A DNA stretch of 64,000 nt from an uncultured Desulfatiglans sp. (GTDB lineage Bacteria; Desulfobacterota; DSM-4660; Desulfatiglandales; Desulfatiglandaceae). The notes below the pieces were generated by a model. The model saw nothing but the letters and a program-made list of their open reading frames with translations, did no database searches and was not told the DNA's origin. Positions 47,878-57,600 of the stretch are shown here, in pieces; position 1 is the stretch's first letter, and the number at the start of each line of letters is the position of its first letter. The position numbers were made by a program, and so were the translations under genes. The stretch spans positions 4,391,904 through 4,455,903 of the forward strand of contig LR026961.1 in NCBI GenBank assembly GCA_900498135.1, read 5' to 3'.

Positions 47878-50613
47878 CTAGAAAAGCCCGCCGACCGAAA
47901 ACTCCCACTTGCCGGATTCCTCGTCCCTCTGCGGATCGAGATTCTTGCCGTACTCCAGACGGAGCGGCCCCATAGGCGAGTACCACCTGACGCCTACACC
48001 CGCCGAGGTCCGGAGACCGCTCACATTCACGCTGGGCTCGTAATCCGTCCAGACATTACCGGCGTCGAAAAAGACAAGCCCTACGACGCCCTGCTCCTTG
48101 ATGAGCGGGAAACGGTATTCCACATTGTAGACCATCTCCCTTTCACCGCCGATCCGATCCCAGGTCACAGGATCCCTCGGCGATACATCCCCGTAGTCAA
48201 AGCCGCGGATTGTATTGATGCCGCCAAGAAAAAACTTCTGGTAGACGGGCAACTTTCCGTCGCTGGGGCGATCCTGGATATACCCCCAACGGCCTTGCAG
48301 AAGCAGGACCGTAGACCACGGCATCGGGAAGTACCAGGCGGACCTGGCGACGTATTTCGTGAAGGCCACATCCCCACCGAGAGGCGGGCCGGCCCACTCC
48401 ACAGAGAGGCTGTTCACCGAACCCCGGGTCGTGTCCCAGGGCTTGTCGCGGGAGTCGCGTTTGAGCCCCAACGTAAAACTGCTCGTAAGATTCCTGCCCT
48501 CCATGTCCTTTATGATAAAAGCCGCGTCCTCCGCCACATCGGTGATATTAGCGTCATCGTAAGTATACTGGACGAACCCGCGCGTGTAACTGTCGAGCTT
48601 CACGGGAAACCCCAGAGAAACATTCCCGCCGAGGCTGTCCTTGTTGTATTCGTCCCACTCCCGATCCCATTTATAGGCATCCACCCCGAGAGAGAGCGGT
48701 TTGTCCAGGAACCATGGCTCCACGAAGCGAACATCGAACTCGGTGGAAATGCCGCCGAGCCTGACCGAGGCGGCCAGTTTCTGGCCGTACCCCATGAAGT
48801 TTTCCTGCGCGATCTGGAACGCGACAAAGGCGCTGTCGACCGAACTGTAACCGCCTCCAAAGCTGAAAGACCCGGTCGGACGCTCCTTGACCTTGATATC
48901 CAGGACCATCTGATCCTCCTCGGTCCCCTTTTCCGTCTTGACCTCTACATTTTCGAAGTAGCCGAGGCGGTTCAGATTTTCGTTGCTCCGCTTCAGATTC
49001 CTCCCGCTGAAGACCTCGCCTTCCACCACCTCGAGCTCCCGCCGGATGACCTTGTCGCGCGTGATCGTGTTGCCCGAGATATCGATCCGTTCGAAGCGCA
49101 CCTTGGGACCTTTCGTAATGCGGTAGGTCACGTTGACGAGGTGCTCGGCGTCGTTTTCCGCGGTCAGGGGTGTGACCTCCGCATAGGCGAAGCCTTCATC
49201 GTTGTAAACATCGACCAGGCTCAGGATGTCTTTGCGCACGACCTCCCGGTTGAAATAAGGCTCTTTGCCGATGGCAACCCGGTTCAACAATTCCTCCTCG
49301 GGCCGGATCAGCTCGCCTTCGACGCCGACCTGGTTGACTTTGTACCGTTCGCCCTCGAAGATGTCGATCGTCACCTGAAGCCCCTCCAGCTTCTCGTCAT
49401 AAGCGATCCTCGGCTGACCGACGCGCGCCTTGATGAATCCTTGATTATGGTATGAGGCGGTCAGCTTGTGCGTATCGAATTCGAGCTTTTTCTCGTCCAG
49501 GACACCGGAATCCGTCACCCATGAAAACCAGCCCTTTTCGCTTGTTTCCATGAGATCCTTCAGGTCCCCGTCCTTGAAGTATGTGTTTCCGGTAAAGGCG
49601 ATTTTCTTGATGTAGACCTTCTCTTTTTCATCCACCAGGTAGGTCAACTGCACCTGGTTGCCGGGGAGCGACTCGATCCGGTAATCCAGAGCGATATTGT
49701 AATATCCTTTCTTCCGATAGAATTCCGCAAGCCGGTTGATGCTCTGTTTGATCGCCGTCTCGTCGAGAATCGAAAAGGCGCGGATGCCGATCTCCTTCGT
49801 CAGGTCCTCCGAATTCACCTTTTTGTTGCCCTCGAAAACGATCTTGCCGATCGAGGGCTTCTCCGTCACCACGAATACGACGATCTTGCCATTGGGGCCG
49901 TCCTCCGTCTCGATCTTGACATCGGTGAAAAATCCCATCTTGTAGATATTGCGAAGGTCCTTGTCCAACTCGGCGTAGTCCAGGGTGCTTCCCTTGCGCG
50001 TCGCCACGTTCGCCAGGACGGCGGCGTCCTCGACCCGCTGATTGCCCCTCACCACCACGGAATCCACCTGTACGGCGCCTGTGATCTGGTTGTAGATGCT
50101 CTTGGCGAGGCCGTCCGTCGTATCCGGCACAGCGTTCACGTTTTCGGCGACCATGTAGATCAGCGCAGGGGTATCGGGTTTGCCTGTATCCAGGATCTTG
50201 GCATCGATGCTGATCCGCTGTCCGATCTGAGTCAGGCTGCCGGCGACCACGTATCGGACGCCCAGCTGCATGCCCGCCCGGGCAAGGGCCTCAGCACTCA
50301 AGGGCATGTCGAAGACCCCCGGTTGCCGGTTGACCACATCCGTCCCGAGGACCTCGAGCCCCCGGACAGCGAGACGTTCACGGATCATGCTCTGGAGCCC
50401 CGTCTGGAGATGCTGCAGCGACGCATCGGCATAGACCCTGAACGGCAGGACCGCGACCTTCCCATCCCCATCGCTCGCCGGTGCAGGCGAGGCCAGCGGC
50501 ATCAACGCCGCCAGAACAAAAACAAGACGGAGCCCCTTCACAAAGCCAGCATTCCTGCTGCAGATCCCGGCCGACTTCAGCATCCCGAAAATCCTCTCAG
50601 CAAATCTTCCCAT
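47878..50613 (-). CDS. bamA: Outer membrane protein assembly factor BamA with an extra N-terminal domain
   Basis: A 911-residue Omp85 protein inserting beta-barrels into the outer membrane. After a signal peptide (hydrophobic about 26-46), residues 50-170 form an additional domain (GKVAVLPFRVYADASLQHLQTGLQ, LGVRYVVAGSLTQIGQRISIDAKILD) that resembles CsgG/TolB N-terminal folds. Five POTRA domains start near 183, 253, 331, 424 and 502. The barrel runs from about 585 to the terminal phenylalanine, with the lid-lock RGFDYGDVSPRD motif near 812. E. coli BamA is about 810 residues and lacks the extra domain. I use the ATG at 50613 because GGAG is well spaced. It overlaps lolD by 17 bp. Confidence 0.95.
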   Translation of the reverse strand: MGRFAERIFGMLKSAGICSRNAGFVKGLRLVFVLAALMPLASPAPASDGDGKVAVLPFRVYADASLQHLQTGLQSMIRERLAVRGLEVLGTDVVNRQPGVFDMPLSAEALARAGMQLGVRYVVAGSLTQIGQRISIDAKILDTGKPDTPALIYMVAENVNAVPDTTDGLAKSIYNQITGAVQVDSVVVRGNQRVEDAAVLANVATRKGSTLDYAELDKDLRNIYKMGFFTDVKIETEDGPNGKIVVFVVTEKPSIGKIVFEGNKKVNSEDLTKEIGIRAFSILDETAIKQSINRLAEFYRKKGYYNIALDYRIESLPGNQVQLTYLVDEKEKVYIKKIAFTGNTYFKDGDLKDLMETSEKGWFSWVTDSGVLDEKKLEFDTHKLTASYHNQGFIKARVGQPRIAYDEKLEGLQVTIDIFEGERYKVNQVGVEGELIRPEEELLNRVAIGKEPYFNREVVRKDILSLVDVYNDEGFAYAEVTPLTAENDAEHLVNVTYRITKGPKVRFERIDISGNTITRDKVIRRELEVVEGEVFSGRNLKRSNENLNRLGYFENVEVKTEKGTEEDQMVLDIKVKERPTGSFSFGGGYSSVDSAFVAFQIAQENFMGYGQKLAASVRLGGISTEFDVRFVEPWFLDKPLSLGVDAYKWDREWDEYNKDSLGGNVSLGFPVKLDSYTRGFVQYTYDDANITDVAEDAAFIIKDMEGRNLTSSFTLGLKRDSRDKPWDTTRGSVNSLSVEWAGPPLGGDVAFTKYVARSAWYFPMPWSTVLLLQGRWGYIQDRPSDGKLPVYQKFFLGGINTIRGFDYGDVSPRDPVTWDRIGGEREMVYNVEYRFPLIKEQGVVGLVFFDAGNVWTDYEPSVNVSGLRTSAGVGVRWYSPMGPLRLEYGKNLDPQRDEESGKWEFSVGGLF

Positions 50614-51286
50614 TGACGATCTCCATCCGCCTCGACATCTTATCCGCCAACCTCCGGTTATGGGTCACAATGACCATGGCCATGCCTTCTTCCCGATTCA
50701 AACGGACCAGGAGTTCGGATACATCCTCGCCGGTCTGGACGTCCAAATTCCCGGTCGGTTCGTCGGCCAAGATCAACTTGGGTTCCATCAAGAGCGCTCT
50801 TGCAATGGCGACCCGCTGCTGCTCACCGCCGGAAAGCTCCCCCGCGCGATGATCGAGCCTCTCGGTCAAGCCGACCTTCCCGAGCGCTTCGATGCCCAGC
50901 CTAACGGACCGCGATCTCGGCACCCTCGCGATGAGAGCGGGCATCATGACGTTCTCGAGTGCGTTCAGTTCCGGCAAGAGATGGTGAAACTGAAAAACGA
51001 ATCCGATTTCCCTGTTCCGAAATCTACAGAGGGACGCCTCATCCATCCCGTAGATGTCCACCCCGTTGAATCTGACCTCTCCGCGGGTGGGCGGATCGAG
51101 GCTTCCCATCATGTGGAGCAGAGTGGATTTCCCGACGCCCGATGCCCCCATGACAGCCAGAGATTCGCCCGCTTCGAGCCTGAGATCCACACCATTCAGG
51201 ATGGCGATGCGTTTACCGTGATGCTCGAACGATTTGTAGATATCTCTTAGAACAAGCAAACCGGGACTCCTGAGGGCTGTTCTCAC
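50597..51286 (-). CDS. lolD: Lipoprotein-releasing ABC transporter ATP-binding protein
   Basis: A 229-residue ATPase powering lipoprotein extraction from the inner membrane. Walker A GASGVGKST is near 47-55, the Q-loop FVFQFHHLLPELNALENVMMP near 95, signature LSGGEQQRVAIARAL near 149, Walker B LILADEPTGNLD near 170, and the H-loop VIVTHNRRLA. LLPEL-ALENV is characteristic of LolD. It directly follows the permease gene. Confidence 0.94.
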   Translation of the reverse strand: MRTALRSPGLLVLRDIYKSFEHHGKRIAILNGVDLRLEAGESLAVMGASGVGKSTLLHMMGSLDPPTRGEVRFNGVDIYGMDEASLCRFRNREIGFVFQFHHLLPELNALENVMMPALIARVPRSRSVRLGIEALGKVGLTERLDHRAGELSGGEQQRVAIARALLMEPKLILADEPTGNLDVQTGEDVSELLVRLNREEGMAMVIVTHNRRLADKMSRRMEIVNGKIC

Positions 51287-51291
51287 GCGGC

Positions 51292-52518
51292 CTATTCATA
51301 GCGAATGGCATGGATGGGGTTCAGGCGTGATGCGTGCCAGGATGGGTAGACCGTCGCGAGGAAAGAGATCATCACCGCCGCGCCGGCTACGAACAGGACG
51401 TCTCCCGGCTGGACCAGGACCGGGAGCTTGGCTATGTAGTAGACATCCGCGGGCAGGTCGATGAATTGGTATCGCCCGAGGAGCTCGCACAACCCCAGCC
51501 CGGCAGCCAGGCCCACCACCGTTCCCACCAGACCGACAAGCAACCCCTGCAGCATGAAGATCGCCATGATGCTGCGCGCCGAGGCGCCCATCGCCCTCAG
51601 GATCGCCACATCCTTGGTCTTCTCCATCACCACCATTACGAGGGTGCTGATGATGTTGAGGGCCCCCACCAGGACAATCATGGTCAGGATGATGAACATG
51701 GTCAATTTTTCGAGTTTCAAGGCCGCAAAGAGGCTCTTGTTCATCTGCTTCCAGTCTTTCGTCCAATAGGGAGGGCCCACGGCGGACTGCACCTCCCGGG
51801 CCAGCCGGTCGGATTGATCGGGGTCCTCGACCTTCAATTCCAGGCCCGTCACCCTGGAACCGATACCGAGCAGGCCCTGGGCCTCGGAAAGGGAGACATA
51901 CGCCATGGAGGCATCGTACTCGTACATGCCCGAATCGAAGATGCCGACCAGACGGTATTCCCGTGTGTTAGGGGCGCGCCCGAGAGGGGTCAGCTTGCCC
52001 TCCGGCGAAAGAACCGAGACCACGTCGCCAATCAGGGCGCCCAGCTGGCGCGCAAGCTCCTTCCCGATTACGATCCCCGGCGGTTGACCGGGCGCGGGAT
52101 CGAGCTCATCCAAGGATCCCCCGCGGATCATGTCGGGGATCGCGACCACCCTACCGGCGGTCGCCGTGTCGATTCCCCGCAGGATGGCGCCCGAGGCGTT
52201 GCCGCGGTGGTTCACCATCACCTGACTGTAAATGAATGGAGTCGCCGCCATGACGCCGGGCACCTCCTCCACCTTTTTCTGAACCGCCTCGTGTCCGTCG
52301 AAGGGGCCGTCGTAGCTGAACAGCAGAACATGGGAGTTGACCCCCAGGATCTTCCCGAGCAGATCCTCGCGGAAACCGTTCATAACCGACAGGACGACGA
52401 TGAGCGCCATGACGCCCACCATGACGCCCACCATGGAAATGACCGAGATGACGGAGATGAATCTCTCCTTGCGCTTCGTCCGCAAATAGCGGAGCCCGAG
52501 GAAAAGCTCGAAAAACAT
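51292..52518 (-). CDS. Lipoprotein-releasing ABC transporter permease LolC/E
   Basis: A 408-residue permease. The N-terminal FLGLRYLRTKRKERFISVISVISMVGVMVGVMALIVVLSVMNGF contains the first membrane helix. A large periplasmic domain of about 45-260 follows, then three helices with the conserved MVVMEKTKDVAILRAMGAS cytosolic coupling segment near 295. The C-terminal YPSWHASRLNPIHAIRYE is typical. A single gene here suggests a homodimeric LolF-like system rather than separate LolC and LolE. Confidence 0.92.
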   Translation of the reverse strand: MFFELFLGLRYLRTKRKERFISVISVISMVGVMVGVMALIVVLSVMNGFREDLLGKILGVNSHVLLFSYDGPFDGHEAVQKKVEEVPGVMAATPFIYSQVMVNHRGNASGAILRGIDTATAGRVVAIPDMIRGGSLDELDPAPGQPPGIVIGKELARQLGALIGDVVSVLSPEGKLTPLGRAPNTREYRLVGIFDSGMYEYDASMAYVSLSEAQGLLGIGSRVTGLELKVEDPDQSDRLAREVQSAVGPPYWTKDWKQMNKSLFAALKLEKLTMFIILTMIVLVGALNIISTLVMVVMEKTKDVAILRAMGASARSIMAIFMLQGLLVGLVGTVVGLAAGLGLCELLGRYQFIDLPADVYYIAKLPVLVQPGDVLFVAGAAVMISFLATVYPSWHASRLNPIHAIRYE

Positions 52519-52521
52519 CGC

Positions 52522-54018
52522 CTACCGGTTTCTCATGTGGGGGAAGAGAATCACGTCCCGGATGGAAGGCGAGTCGGTTAGAAGCATGACGACCCGATCG
52601 ATGCCAATGCCCTCCCCGCCCGTGGGCGGCATGCCATATTCGAGAGCGGCCACATAGTCCTCATCCATGAACTGCGCCTCTTCATCGCCGGCCTCCCGCA
52701 TGGCCACCTGCTCCTCGAAACGCCCTCGTTGATCCACCGGGTCGTTCAATTCCGTGAAGGCGTTGGCGATCTCCTTGCCACCGATGAACAACTCGAAGCG
52801 GTCGGTCAAACCCGGGTCCTCGTCGTTGCGGCGCGACAGAGGAGAAACCGCCGTTGGATATCCGGAAACGAACGTCGGCTGAATCAGCTTAGGCTCCACC
52901 AGAACGTCGAACAGCTTGGTCAGCAGCTTGGCGTGCCCCTCCTTTTCCTGAACCGCTATATCCCGCTCCTCGGCAAAGCGGACGGCCTCCGCCTCATCGT
53001 GCAGAATCGCCTCGGGGACCTCGCCGAGATCTTTCAACGCATCGAAAAGAGAAACCTTCTTCCAGGGCGGGGTGAAATCGATCTGTGCACCCTGGTAATC
53101 GATGACGAGCCGCCCCAAGGTCTCCTGCAGCACATGGGTGAACAGCCCTTCCGTAAACGCCATCAGGTCCTCGAACGTCGCATGGGCCATGTAGAATTCG
53201 AGCATGGTGAATTCCGGATTGTGCTTGACCGATATGCCCTCGTTCCGGAAGTTGCGGTTGATCTCGAAGACCCGGTCCATGCCGCCGACGATCAGCCGCT
53301 TCAGGTACAACTCCGGAGCCACACGCAGATAGAAGTGCATCCCGAGGGCGTTGTGGTAGGTCTTGAACGGGCGCGCCGTCGCCCCGCCGGGGATCGGCTG
53401 CATCATCGGCGTCTCGACCTCCAGGAAGTCACGGGCCAGAAAATACAAGCGAATCGATTGGATGATCCGGCTGCGGAGGAGAAAAACCTCCCGGACCCGA
53501 TCGTTGACAATCAAGTCCAGATAGCGCTGGCGGTAGCGGGTCTCCACATCCGTCAACCCATGCCACTTTTCCGGCAAGGGACGCAGGGATTTGCTCAGGA
53601 GCTTCAAGCCGTCCGCAAGGAGCGTCAGTTCGCCCGTCCGCGTGCGGAAGAACCGCCCCCACAACCCGATGTGGTCCCCGATATCCATCAAACGGAAGAT
53701 CTCGAACTCCCGTTCACTGACCTGGTCCTTCTTGACATAAGCCTGGATGCGGCCCGTGCCGTCCTTGATATGGATAAACGCAGCCTTGCCGAAATCCCGC
53801 CAGGCTACGATGCGTCCTGCAAGGCTGTGCACCTCTTCCGAGGCCTCCAGGGCATCCGCGTCCATGGATCCGAACCGCTCCGCGGCCTCCGCGATACGCA
53901 TGGAGGGCCTGAAACCGGCCGGATAAAGCTCCACGCCCATGGCTTTCAACTTCTCGGCCTTCTCGAGCCTCTCCTCGAACACCGTTCCACTCTTCGCAAC
54001 CGCTTTTGCCACGCTCAC
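52522..54018 (-). CDS. lysS: Lysyl-tRNA synthetase, class II
   Basis: A 498-residue class II LysRS. The OB-fold anticodon domain (about 55-150, GRIVAWRDFGKAAFIHIKDGTGRIQ) precedes the catalytic domain with motif 1 FLEVETPMMQPIPGGATARPF, motif 2 FEINRNFRNEGISVKHNPEFTMLE and motif 3 GEGIGIDRVVMLL. The start is GTG at 54018 with AAGGCG upstream. It heads the lol-bam-lpx operon, as in several Desulfobacterota and other Gram-negatives, from memory. Confidence 0.95.
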   Translation of the reverse strand: MSVAKAVAKSGTVFEERLEKAEKLKAMGVELYPAGFRPSMRIAEAAERFGSMDADALEASEEVHSLAGRIVAWRDFGKAAFIHIKDGTGRIQAYVKKDQVSEREFEIFRLMDIGDHIGLWGRFFRTRTGELTLLADGLKLLSKSLRPLPEKWHGLTDVETRYRQRYLDLIVNDRVREVFLLRSRIIQSIRLYFLARDFLEVETPMMQPIPGGATARPFKTYHNALGMHFYLRVAPELYLKRLIVGGMDRVFEINRNFRNEGISVKHNPEFTMLEFYMAHATFEDLMAFTEGLFTHVLQETLGRLVIDYQGAQIDFTPPWKKVSLFDALKDLGEVPEAILHDEAEAVRFAEERDIAVQEKEGHAKLLTKLFDVLVEPKLIQPTFVSGYPTAVSPLSRRNDEDPGLTDRFELFIGGKEIANAFTELNDPVDQRGRFEEQVAMREAGDEEAQFMDEDYVAALEYGMPPTGGEGIGIDRVVMLLTDSPSIRDVILFPHMRNR

Positions 54019-54515
54019 CGCCTTGTCATTTCGGTATCGCCGGACTGTCCTCTACTCTATCGAACAGCCTTTCCCATCGTCCACCGCCTCGGCCACAGGG
54101 GCGCCGTATGCATCCAGGCCCGAACCCGCACGGACAACCCCGGCAGCCGCCCGGATCGACCCTCATGCCCCGAACTCGGCCCATCGCACGAGCCGCATGG
54201 CGTCAAGCCTGCCCCGGCCTTCGACCCGCCCCGTTCCGCTTCACAAAGCGCCGCCCCCGCTGCCGGCTATCTCTTCGGAGGACTCTGCCCTGAAAATTAA
54301 ACACTTATTTCTATTGGATTCCTTGGGCTGAGTCAAGGCCAAAGACAAACAAGGCCCAGGCCGGCGCATCCGCCACCCGGCCAGGCATTCGGCGGTGCGC
54401 TTACAAAAGGCCTTGCAAAAAGGGGCTGCCGGATGGAAACTGAAACCAGGCCGGCGGGACAGGCCCAGCCCCGAAGGAACAGCCGGCCGCGATCTCGATT
54501 TCAGAAAGCGCACGC
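54019..54515. other. Divergent intergenic region
   Basis: 497 bp between lysS and the amidohydrolase gene. No gene recognised. One candidate promoter faces lysS (listed separately). Confidence 0.4.
54307..54335 (-). promoter_or_regulatory. Candidate promoter for the lysS-lol-bam-lpx operon
   Basis: On the minus strand TTGACT (54330-54335), a 17-bp spacer and TAGAAA (54307-54312), about 290 bp before lysS in a locally AT-rich patch. The long leader is unexplained. Confidence 0.45.
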
Positions 54516-55736
54516 ATGCAACATCCTGCCACCACTCTCGACCATCCGAGGCGTTTTATCGCAGGCTGGTTTATCGACGGAAGCGGCGCCCCGGCGCGCA
54601 GACGGGTCCTCGTGAGCATCGACGAAAACGGTTTGATCCGAAGGATCGAAGCGGGCGCGCCGGATTCCGGCAAAGCCGCCGGGAGCGCCGCGGATCTGCG
54701 CAGCTGCACCATCCTGCCGCCTCTGATAGACAGCCATGTTCATCTGGCGCTCTCCGGCACGACGGATGAAGATGCGAGACATCGGCAGCTCACCGCGTCT
54801 TATCCAGAGACGAAGCCCGTAATCGACGCCCATATCCTCGCACACCTGAGCCGCGGGATCTTGGGCCTCCGGGATGGAGGTGATTACGGCGCCTATGCCT
54901 TGCGGTACAAAATGTCCAAGTCGACCGACCCCTCTTTTCCGCTATTCCTCCGCGCCGCAGGCCGCGCCTGGCACGCTCCGGGGCGCTATGGAAAACTCAT
55001 CGGCCGAAGCCCCGCACCGCGGCAAACCCTGGCGCAGGCCATCACCAGCGATCAAGATCCATCGGACCACGTCAAAATCGTTCAGTCAGGACTGAACAGC
55101 CTCAAGGAATTCGGCCGCCAAACGCCGCCCCAGTTCAACCGAGCCGAGCTCGAGGAGGCCTTCCGCGCCGCCCGATCCCGGGGGCTGCGGATCATGGTGC
55201 ATGCCAACGGAGCCCTCCCCGTGAAGGAGGCGATCGCCGCCGGCTGCGATTCCATCGAGCACGGCTTCTTCATGGGAGAGGCCAACCTCTGCGCTTTGGC
55301 GGAGAAAAGGATCACCTGGGTTCCAACCGCCGTCACCATGCAGGCCTACGATCGAAGCCTCCCTGGGAAAAGCCCTGAGCGGTCCGTCTGCCGCAGGAAT
55401 CTCGAAGCCCAGATCCTGCAGATCGCACGCGCTTACGCCCTGGGGGTCCGGATCGCTGCCGGCAGCGATGCCGGCAGCCTCGGCGTCCATCACGGCCGCG
55501 GGCTGATCGAAGAGCTGGCGCTGCTCATGGAGGCCGGCCTGCCGGTCGAGGCGGCCGTCGCATGCGGCACATCGCAGGCAGCCGCTCTGCTGGGTCTGGA
55601 CAACGATCTAGGGGTCCTGGCCCCAGGCAGGCCGGCCACTTTTCTCGCGGCGGCCGGAAGCCCCGATGCGCTGCCCTTCTTGCTCGACGGACCCCTGGAG
55701 ATCTACATCCGGGGCAAAAGGCTGAAGCACGGCTGA
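54516..55736 (+). CDS. Amidohydrolase family protein
   Basis: A 406-residue metal-dependent hydrolase of the imidazolonepropionase/prolidase-like amidohydrolase group. The metal-binding DSHVHLALSG is near 73-82, the carbamylated-lysine candidate in HVKIVQSG near 189, histidines in MVHANG and IEHGFF near 227-250, and the aspartate in AAGSDAGSLGVHHGRG near 315. The C-terminal GVLAPGRPATFLAAAG strand is typical. Substrate is not deducible. The beginning MQHPATT is the first ATG, without a strong ribosome binding site. Confidence 0.85.
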   Translation: MQHPATTLDHPRRFIAGWFIDGSGAPARRRVLVSIDENGLIRRIEAGAPDSGKAAGSAADLRSCTILPPLIDSHVHLALSGTTDEDARHRQLTASYPETKPVIDAHILAHLSRGILGLRDGGDYGAYALRYKMSKSTDPSFPLFLRAAGRAWHAPGRYGKLIGRSPAPRQTLAQAITSDQDPSDHVKIVQSGLNSLKEFGRQTPPQFNRAELEEAFRAARSRGLRIMVHANGALPVKEAIAAGCDSIEHGFFMGEANLCALAEKRITWVPTAVTMQAYDRSLPGKSPERSVCRRNLEAQILQIARAYALGVRIAAGSDAGSLGVHHGRGLIEELALLMEAGLPVEAAVACGTSQAAALLGLDNDLGVLAPGRPATFLAAAGSPDALPFLLDGPLEIYIRGKRLKHG

Positions 55737-55814
55737 AGGAAAGAGGCCCCGGAACCTACAGCCTCCGCCATTCAATCCCGGGCAGACCCGGATGGACCCG
55801 AAACCGCAGCCCTT

Positions 55815-56795
55815 TCACCGGCCGGCTTCGAAAAGCGCTCCGACAACCCTCGCCCTGCCTGCGCGTTTGGCCGCATACAAGCGTTCATCCGCACACCTCA
55901 AAACCGCCTCGTAAGACGGCGTTTCCTCACCCGCCCCCGGTTCGCAGGCCGTCACCCCGAAACTGGCGGTCACCTTCACCCCTTGACCGTCGTGAAGCTC
56001 CACAGGGGTCCCCGCCAGCTGTCCGCAGAGGCGTTCCCCCACGGCCAAGCCCGCATCGAGCGGCGTTTCGGGCAACACGATCAGGAATTCTTCGCCTCCA
56101 TAGCGGGCAACCCAGTCGATCCGGCTTCTGAGCCCCGCCTTGGCCCGACGGACAAACTGCCTGAGCACGCTGTCGCCCGCCTGGTGGCCGTAAACGTCGT
56201 TCAGATCTTTGAAATGATCCAGATCGCAGAGGATGATCGATATCGGCCGTCCGTAGCGGTAAGCCCGCTCGATTTCCCCCGGGAGCATTTCATCGAGGTA
56301 CTTGCGATTGTAACAGCCCGTCAATGCATCCGTGATTGTAAGCAGCCTGATCCGCTCGTTGGCCTCCTTGAGCGACCTTTCGAGCCGCAGAATCCTCTCA
56401 CCGGTCTTGAGGCGCGCGATCAGCTCCGCCCGATGGAACGGCTTGGTCAAGTAGTCGTCGGCTCCGGCCTCCAGACCCCGAATGATATCCTCTTTGGCGT
56501 CCTTCGCCGTCAGAAGGACCAGGTAGACATAGCCTCCTTCATTCAACCGGGCCCGGACGGCCCGGCAAAGTTCGAGGCCGTCCATCTCGGGCATGACCCA
56601 GTCGGTCAGCACGATCGGATGGAAACGTGCTTCAAACAAGGCAAGGGCTTCATGCCCGTCGCGCGCCACCGTGACGTCATAGCCCGCCGTCTGCAGCATC
56701 CGCTCGAGCAGACGCCGTGACACGGTCTCGTCCTCCGCCACAAGAACGGCAAAAGGGTGGTTCGAGGAGTCTTCTTCCCAGATATTATCCGGCAT
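55815..56795 (-). CDS. Response regulator with GGDEF diguanylate cyclase domain
   Basis: A 326-residue PleD/WspR-like regulator. The receiver domain covers about 14-130, with phospho-acceptor D65 in LTDWVMPEMDG and the conserved K in LTKPF. A short helical linker follows, then the GGDEF domain with DALTGCYNRKYLDE and active-site GGEEF (about 237-241). It would make c-di-GMP when phosphorylated. The allosteric RxxD motif is not evident where expected. ATG 56795 has GGGGTG upstream, and a GTG at 56807 is an alternative. Confidence 0.9.
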   Translation of the reverse strand: MPDNIWEEDSSNHPFAVLVAEDETVSRRLLERMLQTAGYDVTVARDGHEALALFEARFHPIVLTDWVMPEMDGLELCRAVRARLNEGGYVYLVLLTAKDAKEDIIRGLEAGADDYLTKPFHRAELIARLKTGERILRLERSLKEANERIRLLTITDALTGCYNRKYLDEMLPGEIERAYRYGRPISIILCDLDHFKDLNDVYGHQAGDSVLRQFVRRAKAGLRSRIDWVARYGGEEFLIVLPETPLDAGLAVGERLCGQLAGTPVELHDGQGVKVTASFGVTACEPGAGEETPSYEAVLRCADERLYAAKRAGRARVVGALFEAGR

Positions 56796-57022
56796 GGCTG
56801 CAAGCACCCCATATAAGTTTGCGGCTCATCACAATCTTCTTCAAACGAAGGCTCCGCCACGGACCCGGAGGTCGGCCGGCGCTCTGCGAAGCCACCGGGG
56901 CGCCACTATAGCACCTTTCCCGCTTCCGGTGAACCCCGTTCGCATCCCTGAAACGCTGTCTCCACGGCGGCAAAAGGCCGGCTTGACTTGCCGGTTTCGA
57001 TTCTTTTAGTATAGGTCGGAGT

Positions 57023-57260
57023 TTGTTCGGAAATGATTTGCTGCTCGAACCCCGTTTTCAATCCGGAGTTGCAAATTTTTCTGTACGCCCTGCCGGTGCC
57101 CGGGCCCCCGTTCGGGGCGGGTCCCGGTCTAGCTGGCATCAAGGAAATCAAGCGTTTGTGCGGAGGCGACCTGCAGGTCGCCGCACAAGCAAACGTGCAG
57201 ATTGACGCCGAGATTGGCCAAAAAGACCATCTCCGGTTCGAGATGGAAACCGGTTCGTAT
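57023..57260 (+). repeat. Dispersed palindromic repeat, copy 4 (extended form)
   Basis: The most extended copy. It starts near GGAAATGATTTGCTGCTCG, and includes a GGGCGGGTCCCGG stretch shared with 11515-11540, TCAAGGAAATCAAG, the core hairpin 57153-57195 with a perfect GGCGACCTGCAGGTCGCC, and the GTGCAGATTGACGCCGAGAT tail. Confidence 0.9.
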
Positions 57261-57262
57261 TC

Positions 57263-57532
57263 AGCCGGAAATGATTTTTTGGTAGAACCCCGTTTCCAAT
57301 CCGGAAATGAGGATTTTTGGCCAATATCAAGGAAATCAAGCGTTTGTGCGGAGGCGACCTGCAGGTCGCCGCACAAGCAAACGTGCAGATTGACGCCGAG
57401 ATTGGCCAAAAAGACCATTTCCGGATGGAAATCAAGCGTTTGCGCGGAGGCGACCTGCAGGTCGCCGCACAAGCAAACGTGCAGATTGACGCCGAGATTG
57501 GCCAAAAAGACCATTTCCGGATGGAAACCAGT
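57263..57532 (+). repeat. Dispersed palindromic repeat, copies 5 and 6 in 96-bp tandem
   Basis: Cores at 57341-57383 and 57437-57479 lie exactly 96 bp apart and are followed by the same tail ending TTTCCGGATGGAAA. The array ends about 70 bp before the metallo-hydrolase gene at 57601. No unit-specific spacers occur. Confidence 0.92.
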
Positions 57533-57600
57533 TCGTCCTCAGGGACGCCAACGGACGGATGCATTCCCGTCCGCATCACCCATGAAAGCGACTCCATGAC

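Noticed and set aside
57150..57532. CRISPR array
   Set aside because: The repeats are palindromic 96-bp units without unique spacers, and no cas genes occur nearby.
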